Part shown: in pieces, positions 38,420 to 47,527 of the stretch | How positions within the stretch are numbered: the stretch's first letter is position 1 | Layout: each line of letters starts with the position of its first letter | Assembly (NCBI RefSeq): GCF_014637085.1 | Contig: NZ_BMEU01000017.1 | Span: 33,406 to 97,405, forward strand | From: Comamonas phosphati | GTDB taxonomy: Bacteria > Pseudomonadota > Gammaproteobacteria > Burkholderiales > Burkholderiaceae_C | Direction: 5' to 3' | Length of the DNA stretch: 64,000 nucleotides | Translations under genes and position numbers: made by a program | Notes under the pieces: generated by a model | Databases searched by the model: none | What the model saw: the letters and a program-made list of their open reading frames with translations, nothing else | What the model was told of the DNA's origin: nothing

Positions 38420-39028
38420 TCAGGCGCGCTTGCTGAGGACCTGGTCGACCAGGCCGTACTCCCTGGCCTCCTCCGCCGACAGAAAGTAGTCGCGCTCGGT
38501 GTCGTTCTGGATCTTTTCCAGCGGCTGGCCGGTGCGCTCGGCCAGGATCCTGTTCAGGCGCTCGCGCGTCTTGATGATTTCACGGGCGTGGATCTCGATC
38601 TCGGTGGCCTGGCCGCGCGCACCGCCCAAGGGCTGGTGGATCATGACCTGGGCATTGGGCAGCGCATAGCGCTTACCCCTGGCTCCAGCGGACAGCAGGA
38701 ACGCCCCCATGCTGGCGGCCATGCCCGTGCACAGTGTCGAGACATCGGGCTTGATGAAATTCATGGTGTCGAAGATCGCCATGCCTGCCGTGACGCTGCC
38801 ACCGGGGGAATTGATGTAGAACGAAATGTCCTTGTCAGGATTCTCGCTTTCAAGGAACAGCAGCTGGGCCACCACCAGATTGGCCGTCTGGTCGTTGACT
38901 TCCCCGACCAGGAAAATCACGCGCTCCTTGAGCAGACGCGAATAAATATCGTAGGAGCGCTCGCCGCGGCCCGACTGTTCAATGACCATGGGCACCATGC
39001 CCAGACCCAAGGTATCCAATGCGCTCAT
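38420..39028 (-). CDS. clpP: ClpP, proteolytic subunit
   Basis: A 202-residue serine peptidase. The catalytic triad is visible: Ser106 in GMAASMGAF, His131 in VMIHQPLGG and Asp in [11 protein letters not shown] near residue 180. The [23 protein letters not shown] start is typical. It forms a double heptamer that works with ClpX, encoded directly downstream. The order tig-clpP-clpX-lon is the conserved one in proteobacteria. Confidence 0.98.
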   Translation of the reverse strand: MSALDTLGLGMVPMVIEQSGRGERSYDIYSRLLKERVIFLVGEVNDQTANLVVAQLLFLESENPDKDISFYINSPGGSVTAGMAIFDTMNFIKPDVSTLCTGMAASMGAFLLSAGARGKRYALPNAQVMIHQPLGGARGQATEIEIHAREIIKTRERLNRILAERTGQPLEKIQNDTERDYFLSAEEAREYGLVDQVLSKRA

Positions 39029-39083
39029 ATCTTCTCCAGTGCTATGCGCCTACTGTAGCCGCATTCCAGAACGTATTTACGAT

Positions 39084-39124
39084 CCAAAAACAAAATGGGG
39101 CTTGCGCGTAAAAGCACAAGCCCC
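39084..39124 (-). terminator. Terminator after tig
   Basis: On the minus strand GGGGCTTGTGC pairs with GCGCAAGCCCC around a short loop and is followed by ATTTTGTTTTT. It lies between tig and clpP, so clpP has its own promoter or depends on partial read-through. Confidence 0.8.
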
Positions 39125-39181
39125 GCCTGTCATATCTTGCTCACCTGCCGTCGTACGGCGGGCGCGACAGGGTCCTAGCTA

Positions 39182-40492
39182 TCAGGCCTGGCCCATCAGC
39201 TCGTCGAAGGACACGGCCTTGTCGGTCACCTTGGCCTTGCCCAGCACGAAGTCGGTCACGTTGTTTTCGATCACAACGGCTTCCACCTCGGCCAGACGGT
39301 TGCGGTCGCCGAAGTACCAGCGCACCACGTCTTCGGGCTTCTCGTAGCTGGAAGCCAGCTCTTCCACATGGGCCTTGATCTGCTCGGGCGTGGCATGCAG
39401 GTTGTTGGCCTTGACCAGCTCGGCCACCACCAGGCCCAGGCGCACGCGGCGCTCTGCCTGGGGCAGGAAGATGTCTTCGGGGATTTCAGCCTGGGCGGCA
39501 TCCTTGATGCCGCGCTGCTGCAGTTCGGCACGGGCGCCTTCCAGCAGGCGGGCTACTTCGGCTTGCACCGACGCCTTGGGCAGGTCCAGCTCGGCCTTGG
39601 ACACCAGAGCGTCCATCACGGCCTGCTTGTTGCGGCCCTGGACGCGGAACTTCACTTCGCGCTCCAGGTTCTTCTTGATGTCGTCGCGCAGGGCGTCGAC
39701 CGAGCCGCCGTCCACACCCAGGGTCTTCACGAACTCTTCGTTCACTTCGGGCAACTGGGGAGCTTCGACCTTCTTCACGGTCACCAGGAAGTCGGCGGTC
39801 TTGCCGGCCACGTCCTTGCCGTGGTAATCAGCGGGGAAAGCCAGGGGGAAAGTCTTGGACTCGCCAGCCTTCATGCCACGCACCGCGTCTTCGAATTCCT
39901 TGAGCATCTGGCCTTCGCCGACCAGGAACTGGAAGTCTTCGGCCTTGCCGCCGGCAAAGGGTTCGCCGTCGATCTTGCCTTCGAAGTCCACGGTCACGCG
40001 ATCACCGTCCACGGCTGCATCGGCTGCAGCGCGCTCGGTGAAAGTGCGGCGCTGCTTGCGCAGGATGTCCACGGTCTTGTCGATGGCGACTGCATCCACT
40101 TCGGCGTTGAGCTTCTCGACTTCGGCCGTTGCCAGATCGCCGATCTTGACTTCGGGCATCACTTCGAACACGGCGTCGAACTGGGCTTCACCCTCGGGCG
40201 CGCCTTCCTTCTCGGTGATCTTGGGCTGGCCGGCCACGCGCAGGTCGGCTTCGTTCACGGCGGCGGCAAAAGCCTCGCCCACCTTGTCGTTCAGCACTTC
40301 GTACTGGATGGAGTAGCCGTAGCGCTGGGCCACCACGTTCATGGGCACCTTGCCGGGACGGAAGCCGTCCATCTTCACCGTGCGGGCCACCTTCTTGAGA
40401 CGGGCATCGACTTCGGTCTGGATGGAGGACAGGGGCACGCTCAGCGTGATCTTGCGCTCGAGCTTTTCAAGAGTTTCGACGTTAACGGCCAT
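39182..40492 (-). CDS. tig: Trigger factor, ribosome-associated chaperone
   Basis: A 436-residue protein from the ATG at 40492. It has the ribosome-binding domain with the GFRPGKVP signature (about residues 42-49), the FKBP-type peptidyl-prolyl isomerase domain (about residues 155-240, including RVTVDFEGKIDGEPFAGG) and the helical C-terminal arms. It binds nascent chains at the ribosomal exit tunnel. A much longer open frame extends upstream but is not homologous in style. It heads the tig-clpP-clpX-lon group. Confidence 0.97.
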   Translation of the reverse strand: MAVNVETLEKLERKITLSVPLSSIQTEVDARLKKVARTVKMDGFRPGKVPMNVVAQRYGYSIQYEVLNDKVGEAFAAAVNEADLRVAGQPKITEKEGAPEGEAQFDAVFEVMPEVKIGDLATAEVEKLNAEVDAVAIDKTVDILRKQRRTFTERAAADAAVDGDRVTVDFEGKIDGEPFAGGKAEDFQFLVGEGQMLKEFEDAVRGMKAGESKTFPLAFPADYHGKDVAGKTADFLVTVKKVEAPQLPEVNEEFVKTLGVDGGSVDALRDDIKKNLEREVKFRVQGRNKQAVMDALVSKAELDLPKASVQAEVARLLEGARAELQQRGIKDAAQAEIPEDIFLPQAERRVRLGLVVAELVKANNLHATPEQIKAHVEELASSYEKPEDVVRWYFGDRNRLAEVEAVVIENNVTDFVLGKAKVTDKAVSFDELMGQA

Positions 40493-40864
40493 GATTTTTC
40501 CTATGAGGGATGTGGACCGTGCGGGCTGCTGCTGCAGCCCGCACCGTAATTGCGCAAAGTCACGGTGCGCGCAGACAATGGATCTTGCGCATGCGGCACC
40601 TTGGATTTTCCGGAGCCCGTATCTCGCGGCGGAGGCGTCTGGCGCCAAGCGCTCGTCAAAGGGATACAGGCGAAGCCCAACATTATAACGAGGCGCCAGA
40701 CGCCCCATCTCAAGCATGCAGCCGGGTTTGCCCGCAAATTCATCAATGGCAACGCGCCCCGGTCAAGGCAAGCCTTGCGCCCAGGGCCGGACAGCCATGA
40801 AAAAAGCCCGTATCTTTCAAGGGATACAGGCTCTACAGGCCGTGGCGCGCGGCCGGGAAATTTT
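40493..40864 (-). promoter_or_regulatory. Gene-free tig leader and promoter region
   Basis: This 372-base stretch between tRNA-Leu(TAG) and tig has no gene that I can support. On the minus strand a perfect TATAAT lies at 40687-40682, with no good -35 at 17 bases (AGATGG) and a TTGAGA further up, so a tig start near 40675 is possible. The leader would carry a strong 11-bp hairpin, GTGCGGGCTGC/GCAGCCCGCAC, close to the tig start (about 40517-40543). Confidence 0.45.
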
Positions 40865-40951
40865 TGGTGCGCGGAGCCGGACTCGAACCGGCACGGTGTT
40901 GCCACCGTCAGGACCTAAACCTGGTGCGTCTACCAATTTCGCCACCCGCGC
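40865..40951 (-). tRNA. tRNA-Leu(TAG)
   Basis: An 87-base leucine tRNA with acceptor GCGCGGG/TCCGCGC, anticodon loop TTTAGGT, long variable arm (GACGGTGGCAACACCGT) and encoded CCA. Confidence 0.95.
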
Positions 40952-41035
40952 GGTCCAGCAGATCGCAAAAAACGTCTACTGTGGTCAAGATGCAGATTCT
41001 AGCCGCAAATTTCCGCCCTACCGGCCAATTTTCCT

Positions 41036-44000
41036 CTAGGCGGCCTCTCGCTTAATGCGGAAAACCGCGGCATACATGGCCGGCAGCGCCAGCAGCGTCA
41101 GCGCCGTGGCAACGATCAGGCCGCCCATGATGGCCACGGCCATGGGCCCCCAGAACACGCTGCGCGACAGCGGGATCATGGCCAGCACGGCGGCCGCGGC
41201 CGTCAGCACGATGGGTCGCAGGCGGTGCACGGCCGCTTCCACGATCGCATCCCAGGCCGCCAGGCCCTGGGCCCGGCCGGCTTCGATCTGGTCGATCAGG
41301 ATCACCGAGTTGCGCTGGATCATGCCCATCAGCGCCACGACGCCCAGCAGGGCCACGAAACCGAACGGGCGTCCCAGCAGCAGCAGGGCCGCCGCCACGC
41401 CGGGGATGCCCAGCGGGCCGGTGATGAACACCAGCAGCGAACGGCTCACGCTGCGCAGCTGCAGCATGAGCAGCGTGAAGGTGATGAACAGCAGCACGGG
41501 CACGCCGGCCACGATGGCGCCCGCGCCCTTGGAGCTTTCCTCCACCGCGCCGGCCACTTCGATGCGATAGCCCGTATCGCCGGCGGCATGCCAGGCCGCC
41601 TCGATCTCGCGCAGCCTGGGCAACAGCTCGCTGGTGACCGTGGCGCCCTGCAGGCCTTCGCCCACGTCACCTTGCACGGTGATGGCGAAGTCGCGCTTCT
41701 CGCGCCACATCACGCCGGGCTCCCAGGCCATGGCCGGCTTGGCGATCTGCGTCAACGGAATGGACTGGCCCGTGCCCGTGGTGACATAGGTGTTGGCGAT
41801 GCCGGAGATCATGTCGCGCTCGTTCCTGGGCGGACGCATGACGATGTCTACAGCCAAGTCGCCCTCGCGGTACTGGCCCACGGTCGTGCCGCTGAAGTTC
41901 ATGGTGCTCGCATCGGCGATGGACTTGCTGGTCACGCCCAGGGCGCGGGCCTTGTCCTGGTCGATCTGCAGGCGCACCACCTTGATGGATTCGTTCCAGT
42001 TGTCGTTGACGCCGCGCATGTCGGCGCTGCCCATCAGAACCTTCTTGACCTCGTCCGCATGGACACGCAGCCTGGCCGGGTCGCCGCCCATCACGCGGAA
42101 CTGCACCGGATAGGGCACGGGCGGCCCGTTGGGCAGCAGCTTGACGCGGGCACGCACCTCGGGGAACTCCTCGGCCATGAGCGCCGGCAGCAGCTTGCGC
42201 AGCGTCTCGCGCTCGGGCAGGCTCTTGGCGACCAGAATGAACTGCGAGACATTGTTCTGCGGAAAGACCTGGTCCAGCGGCAGATAAAAGCGCGGCACGC
42301 CCGAACCGATCCACTCGCCGACCGACTCCACGCCGTCCAGCTTCATGAAGCGCTCTTCGACGCGGCGCGTCACCGCCTCGTTGGCCTGCAGCGCCGTGCC
42401 TTCGGGGAGCCAGATGTCCACCAGCACTTCGGGGCGGCTGGAATCGGGGAAGAACTGCTGCTGCACCTTGCCCATGCCCGCCAGCCCCAGCACGAAGACC
42501 AGCACCGTGGCGGCTATGGTGAGCCAGCGGTGCTGCACGCACCAGTTCACCATGCGGCGAAAGCGGTTGTAGAACGGGCTGTCGAACATTTCATGCTCGC
42601 CCGCCGCGGTGTTGATGCCGGCCTCCTCGGCCGAAATCTCGCCGGTCGCCACTTCCGGGGGCAGCGTTGCCGCATGCGGCGGCCGCTTGAGCAGCAGCAG
42701 GCCCAGATAGGGCACGAAGTACACCGAGGCCCACCAGCTGAGCACCAGCGCGACCACCGTCACCGCGAAGATGGCGAAGGTGTATTCGCCCGTCATGGAC
42801 TTGGCCATGCCTATGGGCAGAAAGCCCGCGGCCGTGATCAGCGTGCCGGTCAGCATGGGCTTGGCCGTGATTTCGTAGGCGAAGGTGGCCGCGCGGTATT
42901 TCTCGTAACCCTCTTCCATCTTGCGCACCATCATCTCCACGGAAATGATGGCGTCGTCCACCAGCAGGCCCAGCGCGATGATGAGCGAGCCCAGCGAGAC
43001 CTTGTGCAAGCCTATGTTCCAGTACCACATGGCCAGGAAGGTGGCCGCCAGCACCAGCGGAATCGTGATGGCCACCACCAGGCCCGGGCGCGGATCGATG
43101 TACCAGCGCCTCCACAGCGGCTGCCGGCCTTCGCGCTTGTGAAAGCCCAGGCTGACGAAGCTGACGGCCAGCACCACCACCACGGCCTCGATCAGCACGC
43201 GCACGAACTCGCCCACCGAATCGGCCACGGCCTTGGGCTGGTCCTGCATATTGGTCAGCGTCACGCCGGCCGGCAGGCTTTGGCCGATCCGGGCCGAAGC
43301 CGCATGCAAGGCATCGCCCAGGCGGATGATGTCCCCGCCCTTGACCATGGAAACACCCAGCGCGATCGCGTTGCGCCCCTGGAAACGCACTTTCACATTG
43401 GCCGGGTCGGCATAGCCGCGCGTGATGGTGGCGATGTCGCCCAGCCGCAGCAGGCTGCCCGAAGAGCCGCGGATGGGCATGGCGCGCAGCTGCTCCATGT
43501 CGGCGAACTGGCCGTTCACGCGCAGCTGCAGCGCGTCCTGCGGTGCCTGGATCACGCCGGCGCTGGCCACGGCGTTCTGCTGGTTGAGCTGGTCCAGCAC
43601 CTGGTTCAAATTCAATCCCAGCTGCGACAGGCGCTGGGGCGAAATCTCCACGTACACCTTCTCGTCCTGCACGCCGAACAGGTCCACCTTGGCCACGTCG
43701 GGCACGCGCAGCAGGCGCTGGCGCACGTCGTCGGCCATGGTCTTGAGCTCCGCATAGCTGAAGCCGTCGGCCTGCAGCGCGTAGATCACGCCATAGACGT
43801 CGCCGAAGTCGTCGTTGAAGAACGGCCCCTGCACGCCCTGCGGCAAGGTATAGCGCATGTCGCCCACCTTCTTGCGCACCGTGTACCACAGCTGCGGCAC
43901 CTGGCCGGGCGGGGAATTGTCCTTGACCTGGAAGATGATCTGCGACTCCCCGGGCTTGGAGTAGCTGCTGATCTTGTCCGCATACGGCACTTCCTGCAGC

Positions 44001-44245
44001 GTGCGCTCGATCTTGTCCGTCACCTGCTGGGCCACCTGTTCGGCCGTGGCACCCGGCCAGTAGGAGCGGATCACCATGGCGCGGAAGGTGAACGGCGGGT
44101 CCTCGTCCTGGCCCAGCTGGAAATAGGCCGCAAAGCCCAGCACCATGATCACGACCATGAAGTAGCGCGTCAGCGCCACATGGTCCAGCGCCCAGCGCGA
44201 GAGGTTGAAATGCGCTCCCGACGCAGCCTTGCGCGGCGCGCTCAT
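41036..44245 (-). CDS. RND efflux transporter permease
   Basis: A 1069-residue inner-membrane pump of the AcrB-like family. One membrane segment near the N-terminus (TRYFMVVIMVLGFAAYF) is followed by a large periplasmic loop, then a block of helices around residues 350-560 with the proton-relay Asp pair in LIIALGLLVDDAI, and the same plan repeated in the second half (DPARLRVHADEVKK loop, then GAIVAGVPVLLFITFTLLMLQL and following helices). It would expel drugs or other hydrophobic compounds with the adaptor encoded directly upstream; an outer-membrane channel is not in the window. The start overlaps the adaptor stop by four bases. Confidence 0.94.
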   Translation of the reverse strand: MSAPRKAASGAHFNLSRWALDHVALTRYFMVVIMVLGFAAYFQLGQDEDPPFTFRAMVIRSYWPGATAEQVAQQVTDKIERTLQEVPYADKISSYSKPGESQIIFQVKDNSPPGQVPQLWYTVRKKVGDMRYTLPQGVQGPFFNDDFGDVYGVIYALQADGFSYAELKTMADDVRQRLLRVPDVAKVDLFGVQDEKVYVEISPQRLSQLGLNLNQVLDQLNQQNAVASAGVIQAPQDALQLRVNGQFADMEQLRAMPIRGSSGSLLRLGDIATITRGYADPANVKVRFQGRNAIALGVSMVKGGDIIRLGDALHAASARIGQSLPAGVTLTNMQDQPKAVADSVGEFVRVLIEAVVVVLAVSFVSLGFHKREGRQPLWRRWYIDPRPGLVVAITIPLVLAATFLAMWYWNIGLHKVSLGSLIIALGLLVDDAIISVEMMVRKMEEGYEKYRAATFAYEITAKPMLTGTLITAAGFLPIGMAKSMTGEYTFAIFAVTVVALVLSWWASVYFVPYLGLLLLKRPPHAATLPPEVATGEISAEEAGINTAAGEHEMFDSPFYNRFRRMVNWCVQHRWLTIAATVLVFVLGLAGMGKVQQQFFPDSSRPEVLVDIWLPEGTALQANEAVTRRVEERFMKLDGVESVGEWIGSGVPRFYLPLDQVFPQNNVSQFILVAKSLPERETLRKLLPALMAEEFPEVRARVKLLPNGPPVPYPVQFRVMGGDPARLRVHADEVKKVLMGSADMRGVNDNWNESIKVVRLQIDQDKARALGVTSKSIADASTMNFSGTTVGQYREGDLAVDIVMRPPRNERDMISGIANTYVTTGTGQSIPLTQIAKPAMAWEPGVMWREKRDFAITVQGDVGEGLQGATVTSELLPRLREIEAAWHAAGDTGYRIEVAGAVEESSKGAGAIVAGVPVLLFITFTLLMLQLRSVSRSLLVFITGPLGIPGVAAALLLLGRPFGFVALLGVVALMGMIQRNSVILIDQIEAGRAQGLAAWDAIVEAAVHRLRPIVLTAAAAVLAMIPLSRSVFWGPMAVAIMGGLIVATALTLLALPAMYAAVFRIKREAA

Positions 44246-45501
44246 CGGCCGCCCTCCGCCGCCTTCTCGACTGTCTTCTCCACGGGCTTCTCTATGAATT
44301 CAGGAGCAGCCGACGCTTTCCCATTCAAGGCTTGCCCCGGTTTTTTTGCATATTTGTCGCGGTACACCGCCACCTTCTGCCCCGGCGTGAGCACGTGCAC
44401 GCCGGCCGCCACCACCTGCATGCCGGGCGTCAGGCCCGAGGCGATCACGGCCTCGTTGCCGTCGGCCGTGGCAATCTGCACGGGCTGCAGCCTGACCGTG
44501 CTGCTGGCCGCATCGAACACCCATACCGCCGTGCCCTGGCCGCCGCCGCCCTCCTGGCGCAAGGCCGTGGTCGGCAGCTTGATGGCCGCCTGGCCGGCGG
44601 CGTTCATGCCCTGGGGCTGGGCGCGGATGGTGGCGCCTAGAGGTAAGGCATTGGACAGAGCCGTTTGCCCCTGCAGGGCCACCTTGACCAGGTAGGTGCG
44701 CGTGGCCGGATCGGCGCTGGCCGCCACCTCGCGCACCTTGCCCTCCAATGGCGGCTGCGCCTCGGCCCAGGGCGTGATGCGCACGCTCTGGCCGATGTGG
44801 ATCGCAGCGCGCTTGTCCTCGGGTACGCTGAACACCGCGTCGCGCGCACCGTCCTGGGCAATGCCCATGACTTGGGTGCCCACGGCCACCACCTGGCCCG
44901 GCTCGGCGTTGACGCTGGTGATGACGCCATCCGCATCGGCCACCAGCTGCGTGTAATTTTCCTGGTTGGACTGGGAGGACAGCTGGGCCTTGGCCTGGTC
45001 CAGCGCGGCCTGGGCCGCCTTGAGGCTGGCCTCGCGGCGCTCCATCTCGGCCGCGCTGATGAAGTTCTGGGCGCGCAACGCGCCAAAGCGCTTGACATCG
45101 GCCGCCGCCAGATCGCGCTGCGTGGCGGCCGAAGCCACCTGGGCGCGCGCCGCATCGGCACCGAGCTGATAGTCGCGCGCATCCAGGCGCGCCAGCACCT
45201 GGCCGGCCTTCACATGCTGGCCCAGCCCCACCTCGCGCCTGATGATCTTGCCCGCGACCCGAAAGCCCGGGCGCGACTCCACGCGTGCACGCACATCGCC
45301 CGAATATTCCGGCTGCGCCTCAATCTGCCCCTCGCCCACCGTCAGCAGCTTGACCGAGCGCACGGGCTCAGGCGCAAGCTCCTTCCTGGAGCAGGCCGAC
45401 AGCAGCACGGCCGCGGCGACCGCAGACAGGGCGGCACCGCGCAGAACGCGGGAGCGCAAGCCGTCTCGCGCCGGGAAAATGAGATGGGTCGTTGAAGCCA
45501 T
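44242..45501 (-). CDS. RND efflux periplasmic adaptor, lipoprotein
   Basis: A 419-residue membrane fusion protein of the HlyD/AcrA family. The N-terminal hydrophobic segment ends in LLSAC, a lipobox with Cys about residue 34, so it is probably anchored to the inner membrane. It then shows the lipoyl halves (FRVAGKIIRREVGLGQHVKAGQVLARLD and VTSVNAEPGQVVAVG), a coiled coil between them (residues about 105-190) and beta-barrel domains. The start at 45501 is chosen because the signal peptide follows it; a longer frame runs into the repeated leader. Confidence 0.92.
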   Translation of the reverse strand: MASTTHLIFPARDGLRSRVLRGAALSAVAAAVLLSACSRKELAPEPVRSVKLLTVGEGQIEAQPEYSGDVRARVESRPGFRVAGKIIRREVGLGQHVKAGQVLARLDARDYQLGADAARAQVASAATQRDLAAADVKRFGALRAQNFISAAEMERREASLKAAQAALDQAKAQLSSQSNQENYTQLVADADGVITSVNAEPGQVVAVGTQVMGIAQDGARDAVFSVPEDKRAAIHIGQSVRITPWAEAQPPLEGKVREVAASADPATRTYLVKVALQGQTALSNALPLGATIRAQPQGMNAAGQAAIKLPTTALRQEGGGGQGTAVWVFDAASSTVRLQPVQIATADGNEAVIASGLTPGMQVVAAGVHVLTPGQKVAVYRDKYAKKPGQALNGKASAAPEFIEKPVEKTVEKAAEGGR

Positions 45502-45513
45502 GGCGCCGATTGT

Positions 45514-45558
45514 GCCCGAGCGTTTTATGCCCGAGCGCTTTATGCCCGAGCGCCCCGA
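45514..45558. repeat. Three imperfect 15-bp tandem repeats in a divergent leader
   Basis: GCCCGAGCGTTTTAT, GCCCGAGCGCTTTAT and GCCCGAGCGCCCCGA follow each other without gaps in the 56-base gap between the efflux adaptor and hpnC starts. It is the only intergenic DNA between two divergent genes and may vary in copy number. Confidence 0.7.
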
Positions 45559-46493
45559 TGCCCGCCACAATAGCGGGCGTGAACGCCCACCACGATCCTC
45601 TTGCGCCGCAATCCGCCACGGCATCCGCCCAGCCGGCGGCCGTCACGCATTACGAGAACTTTCCCGTTGCCTCCTGGCTGTGCCCCCCCGCGCTGCGGCC
45701 GCCCATCGCGGCCATCTACCATTTCGCGCGCACGGCCGACGACCTGGCCGACGAGGGCGACACGCCTTTTGCCGAACGCCTGGCCGCGCTGCAGCGCTTG
45801 CGCGCGGACCTGCTGCAGCTGGGCACGCCCCGGCAGAATGCGATGCTGGCCGGCACGGCCTGGCCCCAGGTCTTTGCGCCGCTGGCCGCTCAGGTTCAGG
45901 CCCACGAACTGCCCCTGCCCCTGCTCGACGATCTGCTCGGCGCCTTCGCGCAGGACGTGCGGATGACCGCCAGCCAGGCCACCTACGCCGACTCCGAGCA
46001 GTTGCTGGATTACTGCCGCCGCTCGGCCAACCCCGTTGGCCGCCTGCTGCTGCATCTGTATGGCGTGCACGACGCGCCGGCGCTGGCGCACAGCGACGCC
46101 ATCTGCACGGCGCTGCAGCTGATCAACTTCTGGCAGGACCTCAGCGAAGACCTGCCGCGTGGCCGCCACTACGTGACGGATGCCGGTCTGCGCGCCCACG
46201 GCCTGGCCCGTGCGGATCTGCGTGCCGAAGCCGCCGCGCTGACAGCGCCCATGCAGGCCTTGCTGGCCGCGCTCGCAGCCCAGGCCCGCTCCCTCATGCT
46301 GCAGGGCGCGCCCCTGGTGCACCAGCTGCCGGGCCGGGCCGGCTGGGAACTGCGCCTGGTCGTGCAAGGCGGACTGTGCGTACTGGACAAGCTCGACCGC
46401 ATGCAGGGCGCCAATCTCTACCAGCGGGCGCAGGTGCGCAAGACCGACCTGCCCCGCATGCTGTGGCGCGCCTGGAAAATGCTTCCCTCCTGA
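45558..46493 (+). CDS. hpnC: Squalene synthase HpnC
   Basis: A 311-residue member of the squalene/phytoene synthase family from the ATG at 45558 (GTG at 45579 is an alternative). Metal-binding Asp-rich motifs are visible: ADDLADEGD (about residue 55) and NFWQDLSEDLPRGR (about residue 190). The first motif follows YHFARTADD, typical of HpnC. In the HpnCDE route HpnC converts presqualene diphosphate to hydroxysqualene. hpnD and hpnE follow on the same strand. No squalene-hopene cyclase gene is in the window. Confidence 0.9.
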   Translation: MPATIAGVNAHHDPLAPQSATASAQPAAVTHYENFPVASWLCPPALRPPIAAIYHFARTADDLADEGDTPFAERLAALQRLRADLLQLGTPRQNAMLAGTAWPQVFAPLAAQVQAHELPLPLLDDLLGAFAQDVRMTASQATYADSEQLLDYCRRSANPVGRLLLHLYGVHDAPALAHSDAICTALQLINFWQDLSEDLPRGRHYVTDAGLRAHGLARADLRAEAAALTAPMQALLAALAAQARSLMLQGAPLVHQLPGRAGWELRLVVQGGLCVLDKLDRMQGANLYQRAQVRKTDLPRMLWRAWKMLPS

Positions 46494-46664
46494 GCCGCGA
46501 TGCGGCTCTTGCTCACTGTAAAAGGAGCTGAAACTTCTTTCCATTCCTCAGTTTCAGAGACTTATCTACCTGAAATCCAGATATATAAAGCGTAAACAGC
46601 TATCAAATTCAATACGCCCCTCGCCGTTACGAAACGCGGGGCGGCATGGGACAATGCAGGCCCT

Positions 46665-47504
46665 ATGAATCCGGTTCAGTACGTCCAAGACAAGGCCGCA
46701 GCCTCGGGCAGCAGCTTTTATTACGCCTTCCTCTTCCTGCCCAGGGAGCGCCGCGCCGCCATCACGGCCTTTTATGCGTTCTGCCGCGAAGTGGACGATG
46801 TGGTGGACGAAGTCTCCGACCCCGGCGTGGCCGCCACCAAGCTGGCCTGGTGGCGCAACGAAGTGCACCAGGCCTTTGCCGGCAAGCCCACGCACCCGGT
46901 CATGCAGGCGCTGATGCCGCATGCCGCCGCCTATGGCATCGAGGAGCGCCACCTGCAGGCCGTGATCGAGGGCTGCCAGATGGACCTCGAGCAGACCCGC
47001 TACCTGGACTTTGCCGGCCTGCAGCGCTACTGCCACCTGGTGGCCGGCATCGTGGGCGAAGTGGCGGCCCGCATCTTCGGCCAGCAGGACGAGCGCACCA
47101 CCGAATACGCCCACACGCTGGGCCAGGCCCTGCAGCTGACCAACATCATCCGCGACGTGGGCGAGGACGCTCTGCGCGGCCGCATCTACCTGCCCATCAG
47201 CGAGCTGCAGCAGTTCGACGTGAAGGCCCACGAGATCAACAAGCGCGAATACTCGGAGCGCTTCAGCGCCCTGATGCGCTTCCAGGCCGAACGCGCCCAC
47301 GGCCTGTACGACAAGGCCCTGGCCCTGTTGCCCGCCACCGACCGCCGCGCACAAAAGCCCGGGCTGATGATGGCCAGCATCTACCGCACGCTGCTGCGCG
47401 AAATCGAGGCCGAGAACTTCCAGGTCCTGCACCAGCGCATCAGCCTGCCGCCCATGCGCAAGCTCTGGCTGGCCTGGAAGCTGCAGGCGCTGGGCCGGAT
47501 GTAA
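46665..47504 (+). CDS. hpnD: Presqualene diphosphate synthase HpnD
   Basis: A 279-residue protein of the squalene/phytoene synthase family. The two Asp-rich motifs are CREVDDVVDE (about residue 43) and NIIRDVGEDALRGRIYLP (about residue 160). It starts MNPVQYVQDKAAASGSSFYYAF, typical of HpnD, which condenses two farnesyl diphosphates to presqualene diphosphate. The 171 bases between hpnC and hpnD hold no gene and may carry a promoter. Confidence 0.92.
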   Translation: MNPVQYVQDKAAASGSSFYYAFLFLPRERRAAITAFYAFCREVDDVVDEVSDPGVAATKLAWWRNEVHQAFAGKPTHPVMQALMPHAAAYGIEERHLQAVIEGCQMDLEQTRYLDFAGLQRYCHLVAGIVGEVAARIFGQQDERTTEYAHTLGQALQLTNIIRDVGEDALRGRIYLPISELQQFDVKAHEINKREYSERFSALMRFQAERAHGLYDKALALLPATDRRAQKPGLMMASIYRTLLREIEAENFQVLHQRISLPPMRKLWLAWKLQALGRM

Positions 47505-47527
47505 ATCAATCACCGATTCATGCACTC

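Noticed and set aside
41225-44695. A 1156-codon open frame on the plus strand
   Set aside because: It is antisense to the RND permease and adaptor genes, has a His/Gln/Ala-rich composition typical of shadow frames in GC-rich DNA, and has no recognisable domain.
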